Assembly (NCBI GenBank): GCA_949502235.1
Contig: CATBDC010000030.1
Location: 1 to 45,371 of the forward strand
Length of the DNA: 45,371 bases
Source of the DNA: an uncultured Lachnospiraceae bacterium
Lineage (GTDB): Bacteria; Bacillota; Clostridia; Lachnospirales; Lachnospiraceae
Direction of reading: 5' to 3'
Below the pieces are notes generated by a model. The model did no database searches and was not told the DNA's origin. It worked only from the letters and a program-made list of their open reading frames with translations. Made by a program: the position numbers and the translations under genes. The number at the start of each line of letters is the position of its first letter. Position 1 is the first letter of the stretch. Below are positions 36,102-44,341 of the stretch, piece after piece.

Positions 36102-38385
36102 AAGAATAAAAGACCGGCTGTGGAACAAGGAATTTGTAACTAAAAAAGAATGGTGGGGAATGGACGAAACGATTTTGGTCAATGAAGAAATAAAAAAGGA
36201 GCCCCTGGTTGTGCGCAAGGCTCTGGGGATAGAACATGTGATGCGTCATATGCCGGTGGAGATAAAACCAGATGAATTAATTGTCGGAATCTGTACAATG
36301 GCATCGACAGGACTTGGATATGAATTCCCGGATTATGCTCTGCCAGAGGAGAAGGAGGAGGCATTAAAATCTTGTTATACTTATAAATCAGTCTGGGGGC
36401 ATCATCCCGGGGATTATGCTAAGGTATTGAAGCTGGGGCTTAGAGGAATCAGAAAGGAAATCTATGGAAAGCTCTGGGAGGAAACAAAAAAGGAGGCAGC
36501 TGACTGTGAAAAGATTAATCTGTACCGGGCTATGATTATAAGTCTGAATTCAGTGCAGGAGCTGGCGTTTCGCTATGCACAGCTTGCCGTGGATTATGCG
36601 GCAAAAGAAAAGAACCCTTCCAGAAAAGCAGAGCTTATCAAAATTGCGGAAATCTGTAATAAGGTTCCGGAGAACCCGGCGGAAACCCTGCATGAAGCGC
36701 TGCAGAGTATTTATTTTTTTATGGCGGCGCTGCAGGGTACGCTGGAATTGGTGCCCTTACAGCGTGTTGATCAATATTTTTATCCCTATTACAGACATGA
36801 TATTGATGAAGGAATTGTAGAAGAACAGGACGTAAGAGAACTGATAGCAAGCTGGCTTGCAAAGTTCAGTGAACGTGTTCAGATTCTTCCTGAATTCTTT
36901 GAAGAAGGCCATGAGATCCCGATGGATCAGTCGGACGGAGGTTCTCCGGAGGATTTTGCCGGTTCCTTTTATCTGGAAAATGATCAGGATTATAACAAAG
37001 GAACCAGCGCCAATCAATCTCTTATGAATTTGATTGTAGGAGGACAGACCAGGGACGGAAAAGATGCTGCGAATGAGCTGACTTACCTGTTCATAGAGAT
37101 GTGGAACTATCTTGAGCTGGTACAGCCTGTTGCCTCTGTGAGATTTCATAAAGGAAGTCCCCGCAAATTGTACGATCTGGTGGCCGATATTTTGAGAAAA
37201 GGGGCCGGGGAGCCGGCAATTTATAATGATGAATACATTATTAAAGGCCTTACGGATATGGGAATTCCGATTGAAGACGCAAGAGATTATTCCAATGACG
37301 GGTGCTGGGAGGTTTTGATACCTGGAAAAACGAACTTTGGATTTGAGTATGTGAATCTTCTTCAGATACTGGAATATGCTATGCATCGCGGGAGAAGCCT
37401 TGTGAGAGGCAGGAAGGAGGCAAGGGATGTTGGAGATGCTGCTGAATGTGCTTCCTTTGATGAATTCTATCAGAAATATTATCTGCCTCTCATTAAGGAG
37501 AGAATGGGATTCATATTAAGAAGCAAATTGAAATATCGGTTTGACCGTTATAAAATCGCGCCCTCACCTCTTCTTTCTACCGTGATGGACGACTGTATTG
37601 AAACAGGACTAGATCTATCAAACGGAGGGGCAAAATACAATATTTATCCTTTTATGCTGACAGGATATTCCAATGCGGTTGATTCCCTGATTGTTATCAA
37701 AAAGCTGGTGTTTGAAGAAAAGAAAGTAACAATGGAGCGATTGATTGAAGCAACAGAAAAGAATTTTGAGGATGATGAAGTATTACGGCAGATGGTTATA
37801 AACCGCGTGCCTAAATTTGGCAACGATAATTCCTACGTAGATGATTTTTCCGCTGGTCTTTTAAAGGATATGGAAAGACTTCTGGATGAGACATTATCTG
37901 AAATTGATTCAGAGGATCTGTATATTCCTCTTGGGATTGCCACATTTGAAACTTATATGTCGATTGGACACAATATAGGGGCTTCCTGTGACGGACGGCT
38001 TAAAAGCGCGCCAGTATCAAGTAATTATTCACCGTCAGTGGGCGTTGATTTAAATGGCCCAACGGCAGTAATAAAGTCCATCACAAAGCCAGATCTGACT
38101 CGTTATAATACAGGCTGTCCATTAGATATCCAGATTAACGCAAATGAGGCGAAAGGAGAGGCCGGTCTTGAAAGGGTGTCTGCATTGATTAAGTCATTTC
38201 TGGAGCTGGGAGGACTGATTCTGACAATTACGGGAGTGAGGGAAGAGGAGCTTCTTGACGCGCAGCTTCACCCAATGGAGCATAAGAACCTGCGCGTCCG
38301 TATGGGAGGGCTGTCGGCGTACTTCATTGCTCTGGCAAAGGAGCATCAGGATTCGTTAATAAACAGGGTAAAGCATGGTATTTAA
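36088..38385 (+). CDS. glycyl radical enzyme of the PFL-like family, function unknown
   Basis: Oxygen-sensitive radical enzyme; the family includes pyruvate formate-lyase, diol and hydroxyproline dehydratases, and C-N, C-S and C-C lyases. The ATG at 36088 has AAGGAGG 14 bases before it; an in-frame ATG at 36061 lies upstream of that site. The 765-residue protein has the thiyl cysteine C406 in NDGCWEVLIPG, and the Cys-x-Glu pattern matches dehydratase/lyase members rather than PFL (Cys-Cys). The C-terminal glycyl loop reads LRVRMGGLSAYF with radical Gly741; the usual Tyr after the Gly is Leu. Activase before and aldehyde dehydrogenase after suggest an aldehyde product. The exact reaction is not predictable. 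Confidence 0.92.
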   Translation: MGRIERIKDRLWNKEFVTKKEWWGMDETILVNEEIKKEPLVVRKALGIEHVMRHMPVEIKPDELIVGICTMASTGLGYEFPDYALPEEKEEALKSCYTYKSVWGHHPGDYAKVLKLGLRGIRKEIYGKLWEETKKEAADCEKINLYRAMIISLNSVQELAFRYAQLAVDYAAKEKNPSRKAELIKIAEICNKVPENPAETLHEALQSIYFFMAALQGTLELVPLQRVDQYFYPYYRHDIDEGIVEEQDVRELIASWLAKFSERVQILPEFFEEGHEIPMDQSDGGSPEDFAGSFYLENDQDYNKGTSANQSLMNLIVGGQTRDGKDAANELTYLFIEMWNYLELVQPVASVRFHKGSPRKLYDLVADILRKGAGEPAIYNDEYIIKGLTDMGIPIEDARDYSNDGCWEVLIPGKTNFGFEYVNLLQILEYAMHRGRSLVRGRKEARDVGDAAECASFDEFYQKYYLPLIKERMGFILRSKLKYRFDRYKIAPSPLLSTVMDDCIETGLDLSNGGAKYNIYPFMLTGYSNAVDSLIVIKKLVFEEKKVTMERLIEATEKNFEDDEVLRQMVINRVPKFGNDNSYVDDFSAGLLKDMERLLDETLSEIDSEDLYIPLGIATFETYMSIGHNIGASCDGRLKSAPVSSNYSPSVGVDLNGPTAVIKSITKPDLTRYNTGCPLDIQINANEAKGEAGLERVSALIKSFLELGGLILTITGVREEELLDAQLHPMEHKNLRVRMGGLSAYFIALAKEHQDSLINRVKHGI

Positions 38386-38401
38386 GGAGGGAAAGTGAAA
38401 G

Positions 38402-39844
38402 ATGTATATGATTATTGGAGGAGAACATATAAGCGGAGAGGGACGAAAGACGATAGAGGTAATCAATCCGGCAACACAGGAGATCATCGATACAGTACCA
38501 GCCGCAGGGCAGGAGGACATTGACAGGGCAGTGGCAAATGCAGGAAAAGGATTAAAGGAATGGTCCCAAACCCCTCTTTACGAAAGAATTAACTGTGTTT
38601 ATCGTTTTGCTGATTTATTGGAGAAAGAAGAAAATTTTAAAAAGCTTGTGGAGTATGAGATTACGGAGAATGGAAAACCTGTTTCCATGGGAGAAGAGGA
38701 TATTCACTGCAGCGCTTATATATGCAGGGCATTTGCGGAAAAAGCGAGAAATTTTACCGGAGATATGATTCCGGCAGATGCAGAGCCGGGGACAAAAGAC
38801 GACCTGATTCTGACCGTTAGAGAGCCGATAGGAATTGTTGTTAACATTGTTCCCTTTAATTATCCGACAAATTTGTACTGCTTTAAGACGATTCCTGCAC
38901 TCCTTATGGGGAATTCCGTAATTGTAAAACCGGCTTCAGATACACCTCTTGCGAATGTTTTCATTACAGATCTCCTTTTGGAAGCAGGTGTTCCTGCAAA
39001 TGCCCTGCAGATTCTGACCGGGCGGGGGGATATGGGTGATTTGCTGGTGAGCCATCCGGGCATTGATTTTGTAAGTGTAACAGGCAGCTGCGAGACGGGA
39101 AAAAGTATTATGGAGCGCTGTGCCGGAAATCTTCATCAATGTCACATGGAGCTTGGTGGAAATGACCCGATGATCATCTTTGAGGACTGTGATTTAGATA
39201 AAGCGGTGAAAGAAACTGTGTCAGGAAGAATTGGTAATGCAGGGCAGACCTGCTGCGCAAGTAAACGGTATATTGTACAGAACAGCATCAGACAGCAGTT
39301 TGTCACAAAACTTAAAGATGCACTAGGAAAAGTAAAGATTGGTGACCTGCATGACTACGAGACAGAGATGGGACCAGTTATCAGCGAAAAGGCGGCCATT
39401 GAAGTAGAAAGACAGATAAACCATACGATTGCCCAGGGAGCAAAGCTGGTATATGGAGGGCATCGCTTTAACCATGCATTTATTGAGCCGACAATTCTTG
39501 ATGATGTCACAGGTGAGATGGATGTGGCGCATGAGATGGAAATATTTGGCCCGGTCTTTCCGATCATTGGTTTTGACACAATAGAAGAGGCTGTCTCCAT
39601 TGCTAATGATATCCCCTATGGACTGCAGAGCGCGGTTATGACGGAAGATATCAAGAAAGCGCTGTACATCGCCAGGAAAATGGAGGCGGGAAGCTGTATT
39701 ATTAATGGAAGCTCTAATTACCGCCATAACCATCAGGCTTTTGGCGGACACAAGAAGTCCGGGTTTGGGCATGAAGGAGTTGCATATACGCTTGCAGAAA
39801 TGTCAAATACGAAGACGATAGCATTGAAAAAAATATTTGCATAA
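38402..39844 (+). CDS. NAD(P)-dependent aldehyde dehydrogenase (non-acylating type)
   Basis: Oxidises an aldehyde to the acid. The 480-residue protein has PFNYPTNLYCFKTIPALLMG, the general-base glutamate in MELGGNDPMIIFED, the catalytic Cys284 in GNAGQTCCASKR and the closing GGHKKSGFGHEG. Presence of the ELGG glutamate separates it from the acylating IolA-like enzyme encoded earlier in the locus. It resembles succinate-semialdehyde, lactaldehyde and sulfoacetaldehyde dehydrogenases at the family level. It starts 16 bases after the glycyl radical enzyme, so it may oxidise the aldehyde formed there or by the transketolase. Confidence 0.9.
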   Translation: MYMIIGGEHISGEGRKTIEVINPATQEIIDTVPAAGQEDIDRAVANAGKGLKEWSQTPLYERINCVYRFADLLEKEENFKKLVEYEITENGKPVSMGEEDIHCSAYICRAFAEKARNFTGDMIPADAEPGTKDDLILTVREPIGIVVNIVPFNYPTNLYCFKTIPALLMGNSVIVKPASDTPLANVFITDLLLEAGVPANALQILTGRGDMGDLLVSHPGIDFVSVTGSCETGKSIMERCAGNLHQCHMELGGNDPMIIFEDCDLDKAVKETVSGRIGNAGQTCCASKRYIVQNSIRQQFVTKLKDALGKVKIGDLHDYETEMGPVISEKAAIEVERQINHTIAQGAKLVYGGHRFNHAFIEPTILDDVTGEMDVAHEMEIFGPVFPIIGFDTIEEAVSIANDIPYGLQSAVMTEDIKKALYIARKMEAGSCIINGSSNYRHNHQAFGGHKKSGFGHEGVAYTLAEMSNTKTIALKKIFA

Positions 39845-39869
39845 CAACAGATTGAAAGAAGAGACTGCA

Positions 39870-40637
39870 ATGTATTTAGAAAAGAAAGTAAAGAATGGAT
39901 ATAATTCCTATATCAACGCAGAAGAAAATGATTTCGGAACTATGATGGATGTGGGTCTTTTGATTATGGATAAGGGTGAAGTGCATAGAGAAAAGAATAT
40001 GGATAAGGAGATGGCAATCGTTTTACTGGAGGGCAGGGCAGATGTTACATATGGAAAAAAGCGGTTCTCTATATCCAGAAGAGATATGTTTCATGAAGAA
40101 GCATGGTGTATGCTTTTTCCAAGTGGATACGAGGTTTCAGTATCCGCCGGCAGCCACTGTGAATGTTACATTCAAAAAACAGTAAATAAAAGAATGTATG
40201 ACCCGTTAATACTTTCACCATATGATATACAAGTACAAGAAGCAGGCAGAAACCAGGAGCTGGACGGATGTGTGAGACGGGATATTAAAACATTTTTTGA
40301 TTATGATAATGCGCCATATTCGAATATGGTATTAGGGGAAGTCCTGAACTATCCGGGGAAATGGTCTTCATATCCGCCCCACCGCCACCCGCAGCCAGAG
40401 GTGTATTTTTACCGGTTTGACCGGCCGCAGGTATTAGGGGCGGCTTTTGGGAATGGAAGCATCGAGGTGTCGCACCATAACGGGCTGCTGGCTATTGACA
40501 GGGGATTTCATTCACAGGTATCTGCGCCTGGGTATACAATGTGCTATTTATGGGGAATACGTCATCTGGAGGGGGAACCATGGATAAAAACAAGAATTGA
40601 TGAGGAGGAACATAAGTGGCTGAACTCTTATTTTTAA
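39870..40637 (+). CDS. IolB-like cupin isomerase (5-deoxyglucuronate isomerase family)
   Basis: IolB converts 5-deoxy-D-glucuronate to 2-deoxy-5-keto-D-gluconate in inositol breakdown. The ATG at 39870 is preferred (AAAGAAGAG upstream); the in-frame TTG at 39837 lies within the previous gene. The 255-residue bicupin has the metal-binding segment SSYPPHRHPQPEVYFYRF and a late GFHSQV histidine, with an N-terminal cupin containing LLEGRADVTYG. Upstream inositol enzymes are absent here, so the natural substrate may be a different uronate or deoxy-sugar. The gene overlaps the next by 22 bases. Confidence 0.87.
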   Translation: MYLEKKVKNGYNSYINAEENDFGTMMDVGLLIMDKGEVHREKNMDKEMAIVLLEGRADVTYGKKRFSISRRDMFHEEAWCMLFPSGYEVSVSAGSHCECYIQKTVNKRMYDPLILSPYDIQVQEAGRNQELDGCVRRDIKTFFDYDNAPYSNMVLGEVLNYPGKWSSYPPHRHPQPEVYFYRFDRPQVLGAAFGNGSIEVSHHNGLLAIDRGFHSQVSAPGYTMCYLWGIRHLEGEPWIKTRIDEEEHKWLNSYF

Positions 40638-41551
40638 AGCCGGTTTTTAAGCAGACGGTCTGGGGCGGAAATAGAATGAGAAAAGACTTTGCTTATTACC
40701 TTCCCGGAGAAAACACAGGTGAATGCTGGGGGGTCAGCGCACATCCGGACGGAGACTGCAGGATCCAGTCAGGAACATTCAGAGGGAAAAAGCTTTCTGA
40801 ACTTTGGAGAGAAGAAAGACAGCTATTTGGAAATCTAGATATGGAAGAATTTCCGATTCTCGTAAAAATTATTGATGCACAGGACAAACTGAGTATACAG
40901 GTGCACCCAGGAAATGACTATGCCCGGAAAAATGAGAATGGGGCAAAAGGGAAAGAGGAATGCTGGTATATACTTGACTGCCCCCAGGAGGCAGCTTTGG
41001 TGATTGGACATCAGGCAAGGTCTAAAGAACAGTTAAAGCGTTTGATTGAAGCTGGAGAATGGGAAAAATTGATTCGAAGGGTGCCCATAAAAAAGGGAGA
41101 TTTTATCCAGATTAACGCGGGAACGATGCATGCTATAACGGCTCACGTGATGCTTCTGGAAACACAGCAAAACAGTAATCTTACATACAGGATATATGAT
41201 TATGGCAGAAAAAGCAGAGGAAAAGCCAGAAAGCTCCATATTGAAAAAGGTCTTGAAGTTATGAATGTACCGGAAAGTCCAATTGAAGGGAGCATTGTCC
41301 ATACACAGGAGTTTCCGGAAAACAGGCTGAACCAGCTGATTTTAACAGAACACTACCAGGTGTGGGAGGTAAAGGTTTCCGGGGAGTTTACTTTTGCCAG
41401 AAATGTTCCGTTTTTGGTTATGACGGTAGTCAGCGGAAGGGGATTCCTGAATGGAGTTTTTATTCGCAAAGGGCGGCATTTTATACTTCCCTGGGGATTT
41501 GGAAGGGTAAAAATGTGCGGGGCGATGCAGATTATTGTATCTACAGTTTAG
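40616..41551 (+). CDS. class I mannose-6-phosphate isomerase-like protein
   Basis: Zinc-dependent cupin isomerase interconverting an aldose-6-phosphate and a ketose-6-phosphate. The start is GTG at 40616 with GAGGAGGA just upstream, inside the end of the iolB-like gene. The 311-residue protein is the short Firmicutes type: FKQTVWGGNRMRKDF, zinc-site segments KLSIQVHPGNDYA and KEECWYILDC, and INAGTMHAITAHVMLLETQQ. Placement between IolB- and IolC-like genes suggests it acts on a pathway sugar or sugar phosphate rather than serving general mannose metabolism. Confidence 0.88.
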   Translation: MAELLFLKPVFKQTVWGGNRMRKDFAYYLPGENTGECWGVSAHPDGDCRIQSGTFRGKKLSELWREERQLFGNLDMEEFPILVKIIDAQDKLSIQVHPGNDYARKNENGAKGKEECWYILDCPQEAALVIGHQARSKEQLKRLIEAGEWEKLIRRVPIKKGDFIQINAGTMHAITAHVMLLETQQNSNLTYRIYDYGRKSRGKARKLHIEKGLEVMNVPESPIEGSIVHTQEFPENRLNQLILTEHYQVWEVKVSGEFTFARNVPFLVMTVVSGRGFLNGVFIRKGRHFILPWGFGRVKMCGAMQIIVSTV

Positions 41552-41566
41552 ACGGCAGGAGGAGAT

Positions 41567-42595
41567 ATGAAATATATTGATTTTGATGTGTCAAGGAAAT
41601 TTGATTTGATTTTATTAGGGCGTGTGACGATTGATTTTAATCCGGCGTACAATAAACAGATAAAAGAAGAATTTAAACCTCTAAAGGAAGTACATGTGTT
41701 TGAAAAGTTTGTTGGAGGCTCACCGGCAAATATTGCAGTAGGAATAAGCCGCCACGGAATGAAAGCAGGGTTTTTAGGAAAGGTTTCAGATGATCAGTTC
41801 GGAGATTTTGTGTTAGAGTATTTTAAGGAACAGGGTATAGATACCTCGCAGATTAGAAGATGTAAGAAAGGTGAAAAACTGGGACTTACTTTTACGGAAA
41901 TGCTGTCAGAAAAAGAAAGCAGGATTTTAATGTACCGGAATTGTGCTGCAGACCTTAAGCTTCAGACAGAAGAAATTGACGAAGAATATGTCAAAAATGC
42001 AAAAGCACTTTTGATTTCTGGCACGGCACTTTCAGAAAGCCCGTCTCGTGAAGCGGCGATAAAGGCGGCTATGCTTGCAAGAAAAAACGGAACCAGAATT
42101 ATTTTTGATATTGATTACCGAAACTATAATTGGAAAAATGAAGACGAGATAGCAATATATACTTCGATTATCGCAAAAGAGGCGGATATTATTATGGGAT
42201 CCAGGGAGGAATTTGACCTGATGGAAAAACTTATAGCCCCTGGGGTGTCAGACAGGGAAAGTGCAGCATTATGGCAGGGATATCAGGCAAAAATTGTTGT
42301 AATCAAGCATGGAATGGAAGGCTCGTCAGCATATACAAATGATGGACAGGAGTATACTGTTAAGCCCTTTCCTGTAACTGCCAGAAAAGGGTTTGGCGGT
42401 GGAGACGGGTATGGGGCAGGATTCTTATATGGGCTCTTTCAGGGCTGGGATATAAGAAGGTGCCTTGAGTTTGGCTCGGCGGAGGCATCGATGATGGTAA
42501 GAAGCAACAACTGTTCAGATGCATTGCCTGGTACAAAAGAAGTAGAAGCTTTTATAAGCGAAGAAAAAGGGTTATTTGGCGAAACAGTGATGTAA
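41567..42595 (+). CDS. IolC-like sugar kinase (5-dehydro-2-deoxygluconokinase family, PfkB fold)
   Basis: IolC phosphorylates 2-deoxy-5-keto-D-gluconate before aldol cleavage. The 342-residue protein has the IolC-type opening FDLILLGRVTIDFNPAYN, the PfkB motif VGGSPANIAVGISRHGMKAG and the C-terminal motif GFGGGDGYGAGFLYG containing the catalytic aspartate (commonly GAGDS or GAGDA). AGGAGGAG precedes the ATG. It is the last gene of the locus. The partner aldolase IolJ is not in the window, so the phosphorylated product may instead feed the split transketolase; that link is inference. Confidence 0.88.
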   Translation: MKYIDFDVSRKFDLILLGRVTIDFNPAYNKQIKEEFKPLKEVHVFEKFVGGSPANIAVGISRHGMKAGFLGKVSDDQFGDFVLEYFKEQGIDTSQIRRCKKGEKLGLTFTEMLSEKESRILMYRNCAADLKLQTEEIDEEYVKNAKALLISGTALSESPSREAAIKAAMLARKNGTRIIFDIDYRNYNWKNEDEIAIYTSIIAKEADIIMGSREEFDLMEKLIAPGVSDRESAALWQGYQAKIVVIKHGMEGSSAYTNDGQEYTVKPFPVTARKGFGGGDGYGAGFLYGLFQGWDIRRCLEFGSAEASMMVRSNNCSDALPGTKEVEAFISEEKGLFGETVM

Positions 42596-42684
42596 TAACA
42601 GATTAAGTTTTAGGTTGCATAACTGTGAAAAGACTTATAGAATAGATGGTATAACAAAGATTCAGGAGGAGGGCCGGTGAATAT

Positions 42685-42835
42685 ATGATAAATAAGACCT
42701 TTAATGTTACTGGCGTCTGTATCCCCGAAAGGCATTATATGGCGGATACGAGTGAAAAACTTCAATAAAAAGAAAAAGGTGGGAGTAAGGGAAATCCATT
42801 TGGAAGATAAAATATTGATTGAGGCAGTTGTGTAA
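42685..42835 (+). pseudogene. internally deleted fossil of an AAA-ATPase/PD-(D/E)XK nuclease-like gene
   Basis: An ATG at 42685 with AGGAGG upstream opens a 27-codon frame, TFNVTGVCIPERHYMADTSE, which is the typical N-terminus of the large AAA-ATPase-like family with a C-terminal nuclease-like domain found in gut anaerobes. It stops at 42766. Overlapping it in the next frame, 42752-42835 reads VKNFNKKKKVGVREIHLEDK then ILIEAVV and stop, which is the typical C-terminus of the same family. More than a kilobase between them is gone and the join is out of frame near 42750. Both ends were recognised by recall of the family, not by a search. Confidence 0.7.
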
Positions 42836-42872
42836 AATATTCGTATCAAAACTGATTGATGGAGGTAAAGCT

Positions 42873-43655
42873 ATGCGTTTCAGGCCATGCATTGATATAC
42901 ATAACGGACAGGTAAAGCAGATTGTTGGCGGAAGCCTCACAGACAGAGGTGACCGCGCCAAGGAAAATTTTGCCGCTTCCTATACGGCGGATTATTATGC
43001 GGATTTATATAGAAGGGACGGCCTTACGGGAGGGCATGTTATTCTTCTTAATCCATCTTCATCACAATATTATGAAGAGACGAGAAGTCAGGCGATGCGT
43101 GCACTTGCTGCCTTTCCCGGGGGGCTCCAGATAGGAGGCGGAATTACGGCAGAAAATGCATCTGAATATCTGGAGGCCGGTGCAAGTCATGTTATTGTGA
43201 CATCTTATGTATTCCGGGAAGGGAAAATCTGCTGGGAGCGTATGGAAAAACTGAAACAGACAGTTGGAAAGGAATATGTTGTAATTGATTTAAGCTGCCG
43301 GAAACGGGAAGGTTCCTATTATATAGTGACAGATCGCTGGCAGAAATTTACGGAAGTAAAGCTTTCGAAAGATATTTTGGATGAAATATCCCAGTATTGT
43401 GATGAATTTCTTATACACGGTGTAGACGTGGAAGGAAAAGCAGCGGGCATTGATGAGACGCTTGCAGTCATTCTGGGAGACTATACGGCATCTTCTTTGG
43501 CGCTTCCTCTGACTTATGCGGGCGGCATTGGAAGCCTTGAAGACTTAGAAAAGTTTAAGAATGTTACAAGAGGACGAGTTGATTTTACAATAGGAAGCGC
43601 CTTAGACCTTTTTGGAGGTCCGCTTCCGTATGATATAATTAAAAAAATAAAATAA
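42873..43655 (+). CDS. hisA: HisA, phosphoribosylformimino-AICAR-P isomerase, eukaryotic-like form
   Basis: Amadori isomerase of histidine biosynthesis (ProFAR to PRFAR). The ATG at 42873 has GGAGGT six bases upstream, giving 260 residues. The protein opens MRFRPCIDIHNGQVKQIVGG and contains LQIGGGITAENASEYLEAGA, VVIDLSCRKREG, FLIHGVDVEGKAAGID and TYAGGIGSLEDLEKF. This spelling and length match the yeast/plant HIS6-like branch known also in some clostridia, more than the standard 240-residue bacterial HisA. No other his genes adjoin it, so it is an orphan copy. Confidence 0.9.
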   Translation: MRFRPCIDIHNGQVKQIVGGSLTDRGDRAKENFAASYTADYYADLYRRDGLTGGHVILLNPSSSQYYEETRSQAMRALAAFPGGLQIGGGITAENASEYLEAGASHVIVTSYVFREGKICWERMEKLKQTVGKEYVVIDLSCRKREGSYYIVTDRWQKFTEVKLSKDILDEISQYCDEFLIHGVDVEGKAAGIDETLAVILGDYTASSLALPLTYAGGIGSLEDLEKFKNVTRGRVDFTIGSALDLFGGPLPYDIIKKIK

Positions 43656-43925
43656 TAAACTGAAAACCAACGGTATACGAATGTCTGTCTGGTTCATTTG
43701 TATGCGCTAGAAGGTGCAGTATGCAATATGGAGTTCGATAGTTTTTCGGAGGGCAGGAAAAGGGAACGGAAAGGGTTTAGTGATTTTTTGAAGAGTTGAT
43801 GGCAAGAGGGAAAGTGGTCTGGAAAGAATCTTCACCGGATTGTGGTGGATATGAATTATCGGAGGGAGCTGTTGAGGAAAATTTAAGGGAATAGGGAAGA
43901 TTTTTACATAAGGCGTTTGTCAGGA

Positions 43926-44045
43926 ATGGCAGGCGCTTTTGTAGCATTTTTATGGGAACCGGGGGTAGCTCTCGGGTGGGTTTCTATCGCTATTGCTGCG
44001 GTGATTGGTGCTGTGATGCTGTGGATGCGGTCTGGGCGCAAGTGA
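43926..44045 (+). CDS. possible small single-helix membrane peptide
   Basis: A 39-codon frame starting MAGAFVAFLWEPGVALGWVS, continuing through a hydrophobic stretch and ending in RSGRK, as a single membrane helix with a positive C-terminus would. The ribosome binding site is poor and the frame is open about 30 bases upstream, so it may be the tail of a lost larger gene. I do not recognise it. Confidence 0.3.
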   Translation: MAGAFVAFLWEPGVALGWVSIAIAAVIGAVMLWMRSGRK

Positions 44046-44073
44046 GGGACTTTTTTGTTTCTGCCTGGGAGGG

Positions 44074-44265
44074 GTGGTGTCTATTTCGGTGAGTTTTTCG
44101 GTTTCTCCGAAGTGGCTGAAAGTGCTGACGGGGTTTAAGCAGAGGGAGAAGATAGTGGTGGAGTATTTTGATACGGAGACTTTGGAGATGAAGGAGGCGG
44201 TGCTGGTAAAGGATACTTCTTTTAAGGGGCTTTGGAAGGTGGGTTTTACGTTGAGGGAGTTTTGA
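44074..44265 (+). CDS. hypothetical 63-residue protein
   Basis: The frame begins at GTG 44074 or 44077 with GGGAGG just upstream, too close for certainty. The product is compact and mixed alpha/beta in pattern: VSPKWLKVLTGFKQREKIVV, then EYFDTETLEMKEA and TSFKGLWKVGFTLREF. It has no signal peptide or membrane segment. The even composition and lack of low complexity suggest a real or recently decayed protein, but I cannot name a family. Confidence 0.4.
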   Translation: MVSISVSFSVSPKWLKVLTGFKQREKIVVEYFDTETLEMKEAVLVKDTSFKGLWKVGFTLREF

Positions 44266-44341
44266 GGAAAATAGAGGATGATTTTTTGTGGGATGTCTTG
44301 TATAATGGAAAGTATGGATCAGGATTGGCGGGGATGGTATT

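Larger units (their letters stand above)
43656..44341 (+). other. low-coding stretch with decayed short frames
   Basis: About 690 bases downstream of hisA hold no recognisable gene of normal size. Short frames seen are 43799-43894 (31 residues, MARGKVVWKESSPDCGGYEL and beyond, no good ribosome site), a membrane-segment frame at 43926-44045 and a 63-codon frame at 44074-44265, both listed separately. The purine-rich composition and broken frames suggest gene remnants. No terminator, tRNA or repeat was evident. Confidence 0.5.

Noticed and set aside
35178-38385. Ordinary pyruvate formate-lyase and PflA
   Set aside because: The active site has GCWE rather than adjacent cysteines, and the activase has an inserted two-cluster ferredoxin domain absent from PflA.
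29503-42595. Standard myo-inositol operon
   Set aside because: IolG, IolE, IolD and IolJ homologues are missing from the window, while transketolase and glycyl radical genes are embedded in the operon.
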